NCBI GenBank assembly: GCA_003550325.1
Contig: QKWP01000519.1
Coordinates: 203,624-267,623, forward strand
Origin: Gigaspora rosea
Taxonomy: Eukaryota; Glomeromycota; Glomeromycetes; Diversisporales; Gigasporaceae
Direction: 5' to 3'
Length of the DNA stretch: 64,000 bases
A program made the position numbers and the translations under genes. A model generated the notes under the pieces. That model had not been told where the DNA came from. It made no database searches and saw nothing but the letters and a program-made list of their open reading frames with translations. This document shows positions 47,054 through 59,939 of this stretch, piece after piece (position 1 is the first letter of the stretch; every line of letters starts with the position of its first letter).

Positions 47054-48558
47054 ATGAATGATTTACTGAAAACATTGTCTAAAGATTTATGTCAACTGCT
47101 TGATGTGGAAGATGAATATAATGTATTGATCACTGTCGGTACTGATGAAAATACAAAAACTTTCAAAGCTCATACTGTAATCTTGCGTTCTCGTTCTGCC
47201 TATTTTCGTTATGCATTATCGGGTGATTGGGCCAGAAAGGATCATATTGTATTTAACAAGCCAAACATTTCGCCAGAGGCATTTGAAGTTATTTTGAGGT
47301 AAGTATAAATGTTAAAGGTTTATTTGTAAATATTTCTTCATTAATTTAAAAACTTTTTTATCAAAGATATATTTATGGAGCAACTATTAATCTACCAGCA
47401 ATCAGCATGCTGACGCTCCTCGAAATTCTAACTGCCTCCGACGAGCTTTGTCTCTCCGAGTTAACCAGTTTCATCACCAGCCACCTTTTTTCCCGTCATA
47501 AACAATGGATGCGAGAAAATTTTGTTTTAATTCATAATATAGCGTTCCTTCATGAATCGTTTAAAAAACTTCAAGAATTTTGTTTGAAAATTATTCAAAT
47601 CCAACCTGATGTAGTATTCAAAGCCAATGATTTTGTAAACATTGATATCAGTTTGCTAACTGCATTGTTAGAACGTAGTAACTTATACATGCCAGAAATT
47701 GAAGTTTGGGATGCTCTTATTAAATGGGGAAAGTTCAATACATCACCCCCTCTTGATCCAGATAATGAAACGTGGTCAGAAGAATCATTTGAAAATTTAA
47801 AAGAAATTCTAGATCAATATATTCCTTTTATCAACTTTACTGCAATTTCTTCAAGTGATTTTTATCATAAGATCCTACCGTTTAAACGTATTCTTCCAAC
47901 AGAATTATTCGATGATTTACTTAAATTTCATTTAGCACCTCATATTAATCCATCTCATCCAATGTTACGTTCTCCTAAGAGAAATCAACAAATCCAATCA
48001 CTTTTTATTAATCATATTCACGCAGCTTGGATAATGAGTCAAGTTGATTACGATAAATTATCTACATTTTATAATGGAAATAATCCAAACCTATTTCCTT
48101 ACGATCTTAAATTATTAATACGTGGTAGTCATGGTTGTATGTCGGATGATTTATTTCATAAGTATTGCGATAATCAAGGTCCTACTATTACTATTATTAA
48201 AGTTAGAGATACTGATGAAATTTTGGGTGGATATAATCCTCTTTCATGGGATTTCAACACAAAATGGGCCGAATCTTCTTCTAGTTTTATATTTTCTTTA
48301 AATAAACAGGATGTTAATAAATCTACTGTTAGCAGGGTGGTGAATCCTGTCAAAGCAATTAGGAATACACATGGACCTTCATTTGGTGATGGTGATTTGT
48401 GGGTAAAAGTTACAGCTCATTTTACCAATAATGTTACCCTACCTAGCTTTTGTAGACCAAAAAATTATGAGAAAAAAATCACCGATCTTGAACAATTTTA
48501 TGTGGAAGATTATGAAGTGTTTCAGATTATTAAAAAAATAACTGCCTTTTATCTCTAA
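47054..48558 (+). CDS. BTB-BACK-TLDc domain protein, two exons
   Basis: Exon 1 (47054-47298) and exon 2 (47367-48558) join across a 68-nt GT-AG intron (GTAAGT...CAAAG) to give 478 residues with no damage. Residues about 20-125 form a BTB/POZ domain (YNVLITVGTD, FKAHTVILRSRSAYFR); about 130-235 a BACK-like helical region (VWDALIKWGKF); about 290-478 a TLDc domain (LLIRGSHGCMSDDLFHKYCD, GGYNPLSWD, ending DYEVFQII). BTB-BACK proteins commonly serve as cullin-3 adaptors; TLDc domains are linked to oxidative-stress protection and V-ATPase regulation in other eukaryotes. The combination is one of the largest families in Rhizophagus, with unknown individual roles. The start is the first Met that gives a full BTB fold. 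Confidence 0.92.
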
Positions 48559-48802
48559 TGAATTCTTTAATATTATTTCATAATTATATGGATCAAAAAT
48601 TCGTCACATCAAAAGCAAGTCTACTCTTATCTTTATAATACAAAATACATTAATATTTTACCAAACCAAATTAATGATGCGTCTTGACAATTAATACATG
48701 TTTTATATGTTATAATACTTATTATAGTCTTTAAAGAATCTTAATTAATTCATCGAACAGAATCGATTTTTCTGTATAATTTAATAAATTATAAAATATT
48801 AT

Positions 48803-48812
48803 AATATTTATA
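48803..48812 (+). promoter_or_regulatory. Candidate TATA element of the U6 gene
   Basis: An AATATTTATA-type box lies about 25-33 bp before the U6 start, the spacing used by Pol III U6 promoters. The whole region is AT-rich, so the call is weak. Confidence 0.4.
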
Positions 48813-48835
48813 GTAATACAAATTTATAATGATCT

Positions 48836-48954
48836 GTCGTCTCTTCGGAGCGACACTTATTAAAATTCGAACGATACAGAGAAGATTAGCATGGCCCCTG
48901 CACAAGGATGACACGTTCAATCTTGAGTGGATGCGCCTTCGGGTGCAAAATTTT
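48836..48954 (+). ncRNA. U6: U6 spliceosomal RNA
   Basis: The 5' stem-loop GTCGTCTCTTCGGAGCGAC is followed by AATTCGAACGATACAGAGAA and GATTAGCATGGCCCCTGC, then CACAAGGATGACACG. This holds the ACAGAGA box that pairs with the 5' splice site, the AGC catalytic triad and the internal stem-loop. It ends at a TTTT Pol III terminator. U6 forms the catalytic core of the spliceosome with U2. After the internal stem-loop the 3' part diverges from the usual sequence and contains an extra hairpin, TGCGCCTTCGGGTGCA. The 119-nt length is slightly above the usual 100-110. Confidence 0.95.
48951..48954 (+). terminator. Pol III T-run terminator of U6
   Basis: TTTT follows the 3' hairpin and AAAA; it is the first T run after the conserved core. 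Confidence 0.7.
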
Positions 48955-49130
48955 ACACTCCCAAAATAGGATGACACATTGGGACTAGAGCTTACGGATT
49001 CTTTATTCGAATAATATTCGAATAATTAGGATCGGCATATAGCTATTCGAATATTCGCCGAATGACTAAATTTACTGAATAATAATACACGTGTATTTAT
49101 TCGAATAAATAATAATATTCGAATAAATAA

Positions 49131-50784
49131 ATTTATTCGAATAATTATAATACGACAGGGTGAAACCTGAGTTGCAAAAAAGTAAAACCTGTGTTTATCA
49201 TTTGTATCATGTAAAACCTGAGATGCATAGGTAAAATCTGAGTTTAATAAACATAGTTGCATGAATCCGCGTTTCATTAGGTAAAATCTGGGGTTTTTTT
49301 TATTACGAAAATAAAACCTGAGTTTTTAAAGTAAAACCTGGGTTTTTAAAGTAAAACCTGCTTTACAGTTTTAAGTTTTTTAAAACTTTGATCAAGGATA
49401 TCTCTGCAACCACTTAATCAAATTTGATAAAAATTTTTTTATTTGAATTATATGAATCCATATAATTCAAATAAAAAAATTTTCATCGAATTTGATTAGG
49501 TGGTTGCAGAGATATCTTTGATCAAAGTTTTAGAGAATTTCAAAACGCGTATCACATGACAGATACGTTTTAAATTTTTGACAAAACTTTGATCAAAGAT
49601 ATCTCTGCAACCACCTAATCAAATTCAATGAAAATTTTTTTATTTAAATTATATGAATCCATATAATTCAAATAAAAAAATTTTCATCGAATTTGATTAG
49701 GTGGTTGCAGAGATATCTTTGATCAAAGTTTTAGAGAATTTCAAAACGCGTATCACATGACAGATACGTTTTAAATTTTTGACAAAACTTTGATCAAAGA
49801 TATCTCTGCAACCACCTAATCAAATTCAATGAAAATTTTTTTATTTAAATTATATGAATCCATATAATTCAAATAAAAAAATTTTCATCGAATTTGATTA
49901 GGTGGTTGCAGAGATATCTTTGATCAAAGTTTTGTCAAAAATTTAAAACGTATCTATCATATGACAGATACGTTTTAAATTTTTGACAAAACTTTGTGCG
50001 AAGGTATCTTAGCAACCACTTGATCAAATTCGATGAAAATTTTTTTATTTGAATTATATGAATTCATATAATTCAAATAAAAAAATTTTCATCGAATTTG
50101 ATTAGGTGGTTGCAGAGATATCTTTGATCAAAGTTTTGTCAAAAATTTAAAACGTATCTGTCATGTGATACGCGTTTTGAAATTCTCTAAAACTTTGATC
50201 AAAGATATCTCTGCAACCACCTAATCAAATTCGATGAAAATTTTTTTATTTGAACTATATGAATTCATATAATTCAAATAAAAAAATTTTCATCGAATTT
50301 GATCAGGTGGTTGCTAAGATACCTTCGCTCAAAGTTTTGTCAAAAATTTAAAACGTATCTGTGTGATACGCGTTTTGAAATTCTCTAAAACTTTGATCAA
50401 AGATATCTCTGCAACCACCTAATCAAATTCGATGAAAATTTTTTTATTTGAATTATATGGATTCATATAATTCAAATAAAAAAATTTTTATCAAATTTGA
50501 TTAAGTGGTTGCAGAGATATCCTTGATCAAAGTTTTAAAAAACTTAAAACTGTAAAGCAGGTTTTACTTTAAAAACCCAGGTTTTACTTTAAAAACTCAG
50601 GTTTTATTTTCGTAATAAAAAAAACCCCAGATTTTACCTAATGAAACGCGGATTCATGCAACTATGTTTATTAAACTCAGATTTTACCTATGCATCTCAG
50701 GTTTTACATGATACAAATGATAAACACAGGTTTTACTTTTTTGCAACTCAGGTTTCACCCTGTCGTATTATAATTATCGAATAA
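49131..50784. repeat. 1.65-kb near-perfect palindrome made of six smaller palindromes
   Basis: The arms mirror each other around about 49960. The outer 200-250 bp of each arm carries repeated TAAAACCTGAGTT motifs (complement on the right). Inside are six palindromes of about 150 bp (near 49376-49530, 49580-49740, 49788-49935, 49985-50140, 50185-50335 and 50385-50540), each with arms TTTGATCAAAGATATCTCTG / GCAACCACCTAATCAAATT and a TTGAATTATATGAA core. The spacers between units (TTCAAAACGCGTATCACATG) are also arranged symmetrically, and the central spacer is itself a palindrome. Confidence 0.93.
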
Positions 50785-51476
50785 ATATATATTCAAGTAA
50801 ATATATTCATTTTGCCTAGTATACATATTCAATATCTTATAATTTATATATATTAATAACTAGCACTTATATAATAACGTTAATTCCAATTCTACTAATT
50901 CTACTTCTAACTATTAAGTCAAATCGAATGTTGTGCCTATAGCTTTTTTTTAGTTTAGTCTAAAAGGCTCTTCTATTATTTTATTATTAATTGGTTCAAT
51001 TATGATTTTGATAAGCTTATCGATCTATATATGGTAATAACGTATGGAGAAACAAAATAGGAAGATAAAATTTAGTAATAAGGTGGGACGATAGGACGAT
51101 CGGAAGTATCATCAATTAATTATTTTAATAATGAATTTAATTTAAAGTTGGTTAATGAAACTAAATAAATGTATACTATGTATTCATCTAAAATATATAT
51201 TAAAATCATGTGCAAAAAGCACAGGTTACAAACTAGTATAGAAAAAAAATTACATTTTGATGATTATATTGAATATTATTCGAATATCATAAATTATTCA
51301 AATAGGAATTATTATTCGAATATAATGAATTATTTGAATAAGGATAAATTATTCAAATAATTATATTACTTGAATAATTCAAATAAGACAATTATTTAAA
51401 TATTCGTGTTATTCATTGAATAATTATTTAAAAAATTTTATTCAAATATGAATTAATATAAATTATACTCGTAGGG

Positions 51477-53186
51477 TAGTGCTTGGACCCGGATATCCGG
51501 TTACCCATTTTATAGTACCCGTACTAAAAAAAACAAATCCGGATAACCGTCAGTTTTATTTTGCGGATAACCGGATAAACCCTACGGATAACTGGGTAAC
51601 CTTACGGTTAACCATTTAACCCTACGAATAACTATTGAACATTACAGATATCCGAATAAACTGGATAAGCGGCAGATTTTTTCGCGTACCCGCATGGTTG
51701 CATACCCCCATAATCATGTAATCGACAAATAATTGATTAAATTTATTAATACATAATAATTACATCATATATATATACCCAATACTATAACTATATCCAT
51801 GACCCACAACCTAACTATAATTATGCAATAATGACTATATATTCAGCTACTTCATATAAATTAATACCAAGCCCGTTCCAATATCAAATTCATGCTTCAA
51901 GAAGCCAACTCCACAAAAAACCAGCCTTCCCGAAACCAGCATTTCCAAATAAACCCAACATTCGTTTCGGTGCCAATTCGTCTATTCCAGTACATGTCAT
52001 TTTCCATCCTACAAGAAAAAGAAGGCTATTTAGTTTTTTGAAAAGAAAAAAAAAAGTAAAAAGAAAAAGCAAAAAGAAAAACCGACACTATCTAAACTGG
52101 CACAAGTTCCAAACCAAGCCAAACCTGTCCTTCTGGTCCAGGTTCACCCATTTCAGTACCAAAATATTTTTATGAAGTTAAGATCTACAAAAAAAAGAAG
52201 GCAAGCTAGTTTTAGAACAAAAAAAAAGAACAAAGAGCAAAGAGAAAACTGGTACATATCTAGACCAATTTTAGGTTCAACTCTTCATCCTGAAAAACTC
52301 ATAACCACATGACTATACAAAAGACCACACGCAAGACTGCATTGGAAGCCACTTCACAAGAAAACAAAGAAGCACAACTAATCTTGATTCCCACCAATGG
52401 CAATACCATGATGAATCAAGCTATTAACGGTGTCAGCAACGACAAAAAACCTCACCGGGAACTGCTACCGATAAAAGTGAAAACAACCTAGTGACTGCAA
52501 TCTTGACGATCTTATTCTATTAAACCCGGTGTTCAGTAAAACTAAACCTACAAAAGGAAAGAATTAGCTCGAACCAAGAAAGAAAAGGCAATATAAAGAA
52601 TAAAAGAATACTTATCTTACACTTATACCCGGATTCATCCACAAAAAGAAAGGAAGAGTTAGTATTATTTCAAGAGAAAAACAAAAGCAAAATAAATAAA
52701 CTACTTACAGGATTATTCCGGTCCGGTATTAACAAAAAAAAAAATAAATATAAGTTACAGTAAATAATAAAAAAAAAATAAAAAAATAAGTAGAATGGAA
52801 AAAAAAGTCAGATCTAACAATAGATAACAATTATCTATCGGTAGATCTGACTTTTTTTTCCGTTCTACTTATTTTTTTTTACTTATATTTATTTATTTAT
52901 TTTTGCATATCGCTTTAACACTTTATAAATTATTTATAAAGCGATATGCAAAAAAAAAATTTATAAGAACCCAATATTAAAAATCTTCGCGAATATTCGA
53001 TAATTTCGAAGTTTGCCCGATTGGTTATACAGATATCACAGATACCCGCAAATACCCGCGGATACCCGTAGGTTATCCGTTTAAAATTGACGGATAATGG
53101 TTACTATCTGTGGAGCATTTATGATATTCGGATATACGGTTAACCGTGCAGATATCCGGATAAGGGGTTCACGGGTCCAACCTCTA
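51477..53186. mobile_element. 1710-bp hAT-like element nested in the 4.6-kb element
   Basis: The ends TAGTGCTTGGACCCG and, inverted, TAGAGGTTGGACCCG have subterminal GGATATCCGG and GGTTATCCG repeats. The flanks TCGTAGGG and CCGTAGGA match at 6 of 8 bases. The frames at 51831 and 52309 are lysine-rich with no domain and are not called. Two hairpins are present: AGTCAGATCTA...TAGATCTGACT (52808-52852) and GCATATCGCTT...AAGCGATATGC (52905-52951). Confidence 0.72.
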
Positions 53187-53600
53187 CCGTAGGATACATT
53201 AAATTTTTTGTACATATTATTTTGATCATATGGTATTATATACAAAAATAGCAATACCAATATTGTTTATGTTAGGTTAGGGTTAGGGTAAGAATTATAT
53301 TAGGTTTGGGTTTAGGCTATAATATAGTAAAATTGCTCAAGGAAATTTTTTTATTAATACACAGAAGGTGGTTTAGTATACAATTTTTTGCAAAATGATC
53401 AATTTTTGTTGAAACAAACGTTTGTTTTGAATTTTCTTATTGTGTAATATTATACCTGATCTTGAATTTTGGTAGTAATCTATAGGTCACATAATGTGGG
53501 TATATATACTTTCGAGTACATATATATTAACCCTTCAAATATTCACCAAATATGAATATTATTTGAATAGCAAATACGAATCCAAAGCTCTAATTAGAAC

Positions 53601-54887
53601 ATGATGAGAGAGCAAGAGTTTGATTGGAACAACTATTATAGCTACCTTAACTACAATGAGAAACCAACAATATATTCAACAAATCTCCAAATACTCCAAG
53701 TTAAAGGTACAGTAGAAACTAAATGAACTACCAACACAGTCAAATTTACACAAGAGGGTTTCAGAAAAATATAAAACTCCAATATGCAAGTAGTACAAGA
53801 CATCTATTGAGTCAAACGATCATTGGGTATAATGCCTAGCAAATAAAATTATAATAAAACAAATCATACAAAATATAATTCAAAAGATTAAGGCCGTGAC
53901 ATATATTACCGGTACGTAATATCATTTTATTATAAAGCTACTCCTCTTCTCCACATAAGACCAATTAGCCAATCAAATTGTATAATTAGTCTTATGTAAA
54001 AATGTTTTTGACCCCACTAGATATTATATAATATCTGTCACCGCCCTTATACAAAAACAACAAAGCACAATTAACATACAACAAATTAACCTGTTAAACT
54101 AGTTATGAACACACCCAATACAAGTCCTATACCATACTACAACATACTTGCTATTAGCAAAAAGCAAGTAATAAAAAATATAAACTTGGTGTTCAAACAA
54201 TACAAAGGCAAATATACATTAGTATGTAAAATAATACACAAATAACCAAACAAATAAGAGAACAAATATACCTACCAAGATGTCAAGAGAATAGAATACA
54301 CATCAACAAACGAATACTATCAGAAGATACAAAAGTACTAACAACAACAACAAATAATAGTAACTTGAACCAGAATACAAAGATCAACTTAACTAAAAAT
54401 TAAATAAAGATCAAATAGAAAAAATGGTCAAAACTATTTATAAAATACAATATACTATTAGTATACATAGATAATATAATTGCAACTTAAGCAAAGTTTT
54501 TATCTCTATTTAGTAAAGTATTGTTTATAGATAAATTAGTCTAAGCTTAATTTTTACATATAGTTAGTTTATGTAACTATATATAATAATTAATCTAATT
54601 TATATATAATTAACCTAATAAAAAACTAAGAAAAGACCTTGTTTTTAAAAACAAAAAAAAAATTTATGTTGATTTTATGATCAATAAAAATTAATTATTA
54701 ACTTTTTCTTATACCAATTTTTTTACAAGTACTATATTAGTGAATTATATATATGTAATCTTACGTAAGATATTACGGCCCAAGGACCCCAAATAATCTA
54801 TGTAAAGTTATATTTAAGCAGTATAGTAAAAATTTTTTTGTTAGCACTTTTATATTGGTATATATAAGCTATATTTTAAATATTATA
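53601..54887. other. AT-rich spacer
   Basis: No supported gene. Mostly A-rich on the plus strand; no dyads of note. Confidence 0.5.
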
Positions 54888-55531
54888 TCCCTTAGATTGT
54901 AGTAGAACACAGGCAAATTTGCCTGCGTTTTTGCACTTTTTTAGCTCTGATTTACTTTTTTAAAATACTAAAATAATTAAATAAAACTTTGTACAATTAT
55001 ATTTGAAAATAAGGATTACTTTTTTGCAAAATTAGTTTTTATATTATAAGAAAATAAATTATAGTTACATATAAGCTGAAAATAGATAATTTTAAGAAAA
55101 AATTTTTTTAAAAAATTTTATTACAATTTTTCTGCGATCTTATTTAGTTTTAGTTTTAGAACTATAGTTCTTAAGACAATATTGTAGTTTATATAAAGGA
55201 TGACAACTTTCATTATTGCAACTTTAATGATTTACTTGTAAAAATTAAGACTTGTATTAGAAGTAAAGATTTTTTTTATAGACGGGAACATATAAAATTT
55301 GAAAAAATCTAAAGAAAAATTTTAATAGTAAAAATGCCAATACAAGAACTTTAAACATTTATTATATTAAAGTTTTCTAATGATTTTAAAAAAAATTTAT
55401 AACAAAGTTACTAAAACAAAACTTAAAGAATATTTTTTACTTAGAAAAGATATGGTTAAAATCAATATTTAAAATTTTATTAAAAATTTTAAAATACGCA
55501 GGCAAATTTGCCTGTGTTACAATCTAAGGGA
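54888..55531. mobile_element. 644-bp TA-target inverted-repeat element
   Basis: The ends TCCCTTAGATTGTAGTAGAA and, inverted, TCCCTTAGATTGTAACACAG both lead into ACAGGCAAATTTGCCTG, itself a palindrome. TA flanks at 54886-54887 and 55532-55533. The interior is AT-rich and non-coding. Confidence 0.88.
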
Positions 55532-55737
55532 TAACACTTTTACCCAAGTTTAGCTTTTTTTGAAATATAACATTTTCTAAAAAAAAAATAAAAAAATAAA
55601 AAAATAAAAAACAAAATTACACTTTCTAAAAAAAAAACAAAATTATATTCTATAAAAAAAAATAAAAAAAATTTATAAAAAAATTTTTAAGCTCATTTGA
55701 TTCATAATGTGCTCTATATCATAAAAATATATAGTAC

Positions 55738-57420
55738 CTAGGGATTAGTAAAATTACAGGGGGACAACTTTGTAGTTATACAAGTTTAAAAGTAGAACAA
55801 AGATCAACATTTTATATATAAATCATATTAATTTATATATCTCATATTTGATTATTCAAAGTTTTAATTACAAGTTTATTTGAAATAATAACTCTGCTGA
55901 AATATTGTTTTTTTCCCGAAACTTGAAACATATAAAGGCAAGTAACTAATTATACAAAAATTTTGTAAATGCTATTTTGAAGGTTAGAAATTGAATCATA
56001 TACTCACACTTAATTATTATAAAGATAAGTGGAGTAAAGGTAAAATACGATCCAATTTAAGCCTATAAGTACCTTGAAATAGTGCGTACCTGGTATAAAC
56101 TGGCTCTAATTGAAGTTATAAACTTATATTTGTGTTGAAAAATCAATATCTTGGAGCTACTTTGATAATAGAATAAGGAAAGTCTGTTAAAAAAGTGCTT
56201 TTTGATAAAAACTGGACATGCCCAATACCAATTTAGAACATGAAATTGCTAAAATATATATAGCATTCTTAGAAATCGTTATTAACATGAAATTGAAATT
56301 AAAACAGATAATCATAAAAGGTTTATTTATTACCAGGTATCTGCTGAGATAGGCATGTTTTATAAATAAATAATTGGGAAATTTTTGTCAATATGAAATC
56401 AGAATTGAAACAATAAGTGCTTATTTATTATTAAAGACCTACAAAAATGAAGCAACAAATAAATAGTCTTTGAATTGAAATAGATACACACAAGGCGATT
56501 ACTTATTACAACAAATAACTTTAGAAATAGTTATTAGCAATAATGAACTTTGCCCAGATTATTGGTTCGTTATTATATTTATTAAATTTATTTACTCCCG
56601 ATTCTAATTTCGTTTATAAAATTTAGTTCTTATATTTATTAATATTTAATTAAAAATTCTCGTAAATTCAAAATTTTTATTTATATAGCGCAAAGCTAAA
56701 GTTATAAAATTATTTATCCTAAAAAAATAAGTTCCTCGAGTATTTAATAATGGGTTTCTCCTGAATTAAATTTCAACATAGTAAAAATGCTATTTAAAAA
56801 ATCCCACTTATTTTCGAAATATTCTACTTATTTGTTAATTTTGAAACCTCAATAAATAACATATAAATTTCTAAAATTTACTGAAGCCAATCCTCTAGTT
56901 ATGAAAAACAAAACCCAATTTCGCAATCTTTATCATTATTTAATTATCTTCAAGACTTTCACGATAACGCACCTAGAAAATTATCATAATATATTGTACT
57001 AAAAAGTTAATTTTAGCTAAATATTGATATAGATATTACATTCTAAAGCACATTAAGATATCGCTCTTATAACAATAAATTGTAAAATAAATAGATAAAT
57101 AGTTTATTACGTACGTATTTAAAGTAAATTGAATAAGATCAAAATTACCATTTGATGATTTTAAATAAGCACTGGTTTTAGTTTCTGCGAATACTAAAAC
57201 ATACCTATTTTTTATATAAATCTGTCAAATAATATAAATAAAAAATAGTAATGTCATATCTTGAATCAGCGAACGTTTAATACTACCAAAAGTTTTTTGG
57301 TATAAGAACCGTGAAAAATTTATATTATATATTGATAATTGTTACACAAAATAATGTAGATCATATGTATTGGCTATATATTATTATAAGTTGTCCCTCT
57401 GTAATTTTATTAACCCTTAG
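55738..57420. mobile_element. 1683-bp inverted-repeat element with 7-bp target duplication
   Basis: The ends CTAGGGATTAGTAAAATTAC and, inverted, CTAAGGGTTAATAAAATTAC pair for about 33 bp through ACAACTT. A perfect ATAGTAC flanks both sides (55731-55737 and 57421-57427). No transposase frame was found. Confidence 0.85.
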
Positions 57421-57427
57421 ATAGTAC

Positions 57428-59138
57428 AAATTATAAAAAAAAACTTAAAAAAACCCATCTGTTTTATGCTATTTTTATTCAATTTTTGCATTTTTCTAAT
57501 TTTTGCATTTTATTTAATTTTTGCAATTTTCAATTTTTGTATTTATTACACCCCAAATTTTTTATTTTCATATTTCAAATATAAGATTTATAAAAATTAT
57601 CCCATTAGCATTCTTTTAAATATATCCTTTTTGCCAATTAGCTGTTTTCAAATATAACCTTTTTATCCAATATCTACTTTTCAAATATAACCTTTTTTAA
57701 AAAAGAGCCTTTATTAGCAATTTCAAATATAACCTTATATAGATTATTTGGAGTTCTTGTAATGCTACTGCTACCAGGTTTGTACCTCAAGTTATCTTTT
57801 GGATGCTACTATAACTTAACCTGTATCTCAAGTTACTACCTTCCTACTATTATCTATAGTATAATACATGTCCTTGCAAAGTTTACCAATTCTATTACTT
57901 TCCATTTCTCTTCTGGTTTTCTTTTCCAGTCATATTCCTTTCATAGACAGAAGTTTGTCTGATTGGCTAGTTTTTAGATCAATTTGTAAATCTACACGTG
58001 ATTATTACCCAATCAAATTGCATAATTTTTATTCATTATTTTACAATATTACAGTACTAAAAACGAAAACTTCAAGAAAAAAGTTTATACGAATCGGTAA
58101 AAACACTGATTATATACATATATAAGATAAGTGAATATATGTAGAAAGGAGTAAAAGCGGTGTTCAACTACTAAAACAACCAGACTTACTTAATATAACT
58201 ATCTAAGAACCCAAACTCATATATACGCTTTATAAATCCAAACTTAAAAACCAACCCAATTTAAGAGTGCTTTAACCCTAAATTTCTTATTGCTAACACC
58301 GCTAATAAGCTTATTCTGCTTCAAAAACCAAATCTGAAATTCCGATCTCTAAAAAAAAAAACCAGCTATTTTGTTAGCAATTATTTTTTTTTTAGTGCGT
58401 TAAAATTCGAACAAAGCCTTATTTTTCTTTACCTAGTTCAGAAAATTGTGTCTAAGCTAACTTCTCTAAATAAAAGATTATAAAAGATTAATTTTAGAGT
58501 TAACTTTCTAGCACTCTTCTGTAGCTAGAAATGATATTTGCGACGATTTTTTGCTTGTGTAATTTTACGTTCTAAAAAAGTACTTTAAAGTGCATAAATA
58601 AGTTACCCGGGCAATTGATTTATATCAGCCAACAAAACGAATTTCTGTCTATGAATATTCCTTACCTCTACTTGTTTTTTTTTCTAGTTGCATTTGTACT
58701 TCAAATTCAAGAACCCAGAAGGGTCAGTCAGCTAGGCTTTATGTGCCTATAGTTTCTCTCCCCTTGGTACATGCTTTCGAAATACATGTCCTTTTCCTTT
58801 GGTATGATTCTGATAGTCTGATTAGTAGAGCCAGCCATGAGCTCTTTTTGTTATATATTTGCTTTTAGTCAGTTTACTTTTAGTTAGTCTGCTCCTAGTC
58901 AGTTTCTATCTAATTTCTGTTCAAGTACTATCGAAAGCCAGCTACTTCTTTGTTCAACATCAGCAAATTTATAATAGCATAATCTTACATAAGGTTTTAC
59001 AAATCATAATATAATCAAAATATTACGTAATATATTTCAAAATATTTCGAAATATCAAATTTTTGAAATATTATGAAAGTAATTTCGAAATATTTCGAAA
59101 TATATTATGAAATATTTTGAAACCTTTTAAAATATTTT
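57428..59138. other. AT-rich spacer with no confirmed gene
   Basis: Frames at 57466, 57762 and 57868 are hydrophobic by base composition and overlap one another. No splice model or domain could be supported. ATATTTCGAAATAT-type dyads occur at 59030-59110. Confidence 0.45.
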
Positions 59139-59740
59139 AGGACTAGAAAACCAAGCTAGATCAGTAGATCTGTAACCTGGATTGCTCATTAGACTGATTT
59201 TTTGAAATAGTTCGAAATAGTTCGACAATGGTCAAATTCTGTACTACAAGATCAAATTAGATCTTCTATTTTGTTTTTTTCACTTTTTAATCATAACGAT
59301 ATATTACGATTAACAGATCTTTAACAATTACATAGTGTTTGACTACGTCACGAAAATTTCAATCTGAATCACTGGGTAAAAAAAAAAAAACTAAGATCAA
59401 AATCTCTTAAGCCCATTTGATCTGTAAGCTATCATAAATTATAAAAATATATTCCACAAAATATATGAAAAATCTTAAAAAAAAAAAAGTCGTTTTGCGC
59501 GATTTTTATCTCTCTCTTCCTTTTATTCCTCTCTCTCTTTTATTCCTCTTTTCCTTTTACCCCTCTCACACTTTCTTTTTCTTTTTTTCTTCTTTTTTCT
59601 CTCTCTTTTTTTTTCTTTTTTCTTTTTAATATTTCGAATACTTTCAAAATATTTTAGGACTGAGAAATCAAACTGAATCAGTAGATCTGTAACCTGGATC
59701 ATATCAAGAACGCATTTGACTAATATTTTTGAAATGTTTC
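59139..59740. repeat. Dispersed direct repeat (GATCAGTAGATCTGTAACCTGG)
   Basis: The segment containing TCAGTAGATCTGTAACCTGG occurs near 59159 and again near 59678, each preceded by ATATTTTAGGACT and followed by TTTTTGAAAT. Between them lies a CT-rich tract (59510-59620). Confidence 0.7.
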
Positions 59741-59939
59741 AATGATTTTTGATGATTGTACTACAAAATCAGATTAGATCTTTGTTTATTTTTTTTATTT
59801 ATAATTTAGATTTTTTATCAATTTTATATTGTTTTTTCATTTTCCTTTTGGTTTTTTTTTGTTTTCGTTTCATTTTTTTTAGTTTTTTGTTTTGTTTTTT
59901 TTTATTTTTATTTTTTTATTTTTTAATTTTTTTTTTTTT

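Larger units (their letters stand above)
48986..53592. mobile_element. 4607-bp hAT-like element just 3' of U6
   Basis: The ends TAGAGCTTACGGATTC and, inverted, TAGAGCTTTGGATTCG continue inward with ATTCGAATAATATTC. The flanks ATTGGGAC (48978-48985) and ATTAGAAC (53593-53600) match at 6 of 8 bases, both differences being G/A, consistent with an aged 8-bp duplication. The element's own DNA is mostly ATTCGAATA repeats (48990-49140, 51240-51420). It hosts a giant palindrome and another hAT-like element. No transposase. Confidence 0.75.

Noticed and set aside
48789..48977. 62-codon minus-strand frame
   Set aside because: Overlaps the U6 RNA gene in antisense and has no protein features.
51831..52175. 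114-codon lysine-rich frame
   Set aside because: Low complexity, within a hAT-like element, no recognisable domain or start context.
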